DNA of 5,612 nucleotides, taken from the NCBI GenBank assembly GCA_027053375.1, contig JALUJC010000040.1, forward strand, positions 1 to 5,612, in the 5' to 3' direction. A program made the translations under genes and the position numbers. The stretch comes from Caldifarciminota bacterium. Lineage in GTDB: Bacteria; Hydrothermota; Hydrothermia; S141-80. This document shows positions 5,498-5,612 of the stretch, piece by piece. Below the pieces are notes generated by a model. The model was not told the origin of the DNA. It searched no databases and worked only from the letters and a program-made list of their open reading frames with translations. The number at the start of each line of letters is the position of its first letter. Position 1 is the stretch's first letter.

Positions 5498-5612
5498 GGG
5501 TGCACCTCCTCTTCCCGGAAGAAGAACGGAATTTCCTTTCGGGCAGATTCCGGTGAATCGGAAGCGTGTACAGCATTTTCCTGGATATTGCTTCCAAATT
5601 TCGCCCGGATGG
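5488..5612 (-). CDS. ndk: Nucleoside diphosphate kinase, 3' end
   Basis: Ndk transfers the gamma phosphate of a nucleoside triphosphate to nucleoside diphosphates through a phosphohistidine, balancing NTP and dNTP pools. Only the last 40 residues are present (first full codon begins at 5610); the gene continues off the right edge, so no start is visible. The reading [20 protein letters not shown] followed by [16 protein letters not shown] is the signature C-terminal segment of Ndk: the active-site histidine sits in VHASDS (family HGSDS; Ala replaces the usual Gly), followed by the SPESAxxEI helix and FF. The stop TGA (5490-5488) lies inside rpoZ, giving a 10 nt overlap. The rpoZ ribosome binding site is embedded in the last ndk codons, so translation of rpoZ is probably coupled to ndk. 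The fragment is short but the motif is distinctive. Confidence 0.92.
   Translation of the reverse strand, partial: IRAKFGSNIQENAVHASDSPESARKEIPFFFREEEVHPCG
5503..5510 (-). promoter_or_regulatory. Strong ribosome binding site for rpoZ
   Basis: AGGAGGTG on the minus strand, a near-perfect match to the anti-Shine-Dalgarno sequence, lies 5 nt before ATG 5497. It is encoded within the last codons of ndk (EEV). It is the strongest such site in the window. Confidence 0.85.

Overview
The window is bacterial chromosomal DNA with high GC content (roughly 60% by eye). Bacterial origin is shown by an RNA polymerase omega gene, RsmA, Ndk and clear Shine-Dalgarno sites. Rnl3-type RNA ligase, family 4 (iron-sulfur) uracil-DNA glycosylase and tightly overlapping genes are combinations often met in thermophilic or deep-branching bacteria. 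A thermophile from a poorly sampled phylum is a reasonable guess, but the window alone cannot fix the lineage.

Layout: two gene groups point toward each other. The left group (+ strand, 1-2872) has the 3' part of rsmA (16S rRNA dimethyladenosine transferase), then an ATP-dependent RNA ligase of the archaeal Rnl3/Pab1020 type, then an unrecognised, probably exported helical-repeat protein. The right group (- strand, read from 5612 down to 2832) has the 3' end of ndk (nucleoside diphosphate kinase), then rpoZ (omega), coaBC (bifunctional coenzyme A synthesis enzyme), a family 4 uracil-DNA glycosylase and a YjjX-type inosine/xanthosine triphosphatase.

There is essentially no intergenic DNA. Neighbouring genes overlap by 26 nt (rsmA/ligase), 10 nt (ndk/rpoZ), 4 nt (rpoZ/coaBC, GTGA), 41 nt (coaBC/udg) and 4 nt (udg/yjjX, GTGA). 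The only gap is 2 nt, between the ligase and the repeat protein. The two groups overlap tail to tail by 41 nt. Each group is therefore probably one translationally coupled operon, with its promoter outside the window. I see no promoter, clear terminator, RNA gene, mobile element, CRISPR array or long repeat.

Functionally, the right group combines nucleotide supply (Ndk), nucleotide-pool cleaning (YjjX), removal of uracil from DNA (UDG), cofactor synthesis (CoaBC) and transcription (omega). The left group is RNA-centred: rRNA methylation plus RNA end-joining. Points most worth a second look are the archaeal-type RNA ligase coupled to rsmA, the uncharacterised exported repeat protein coupled to the ligase, the CoaBC active-site variants (Asn to His and Cys to Ser), and the extreme gene overlap including the convergent one.
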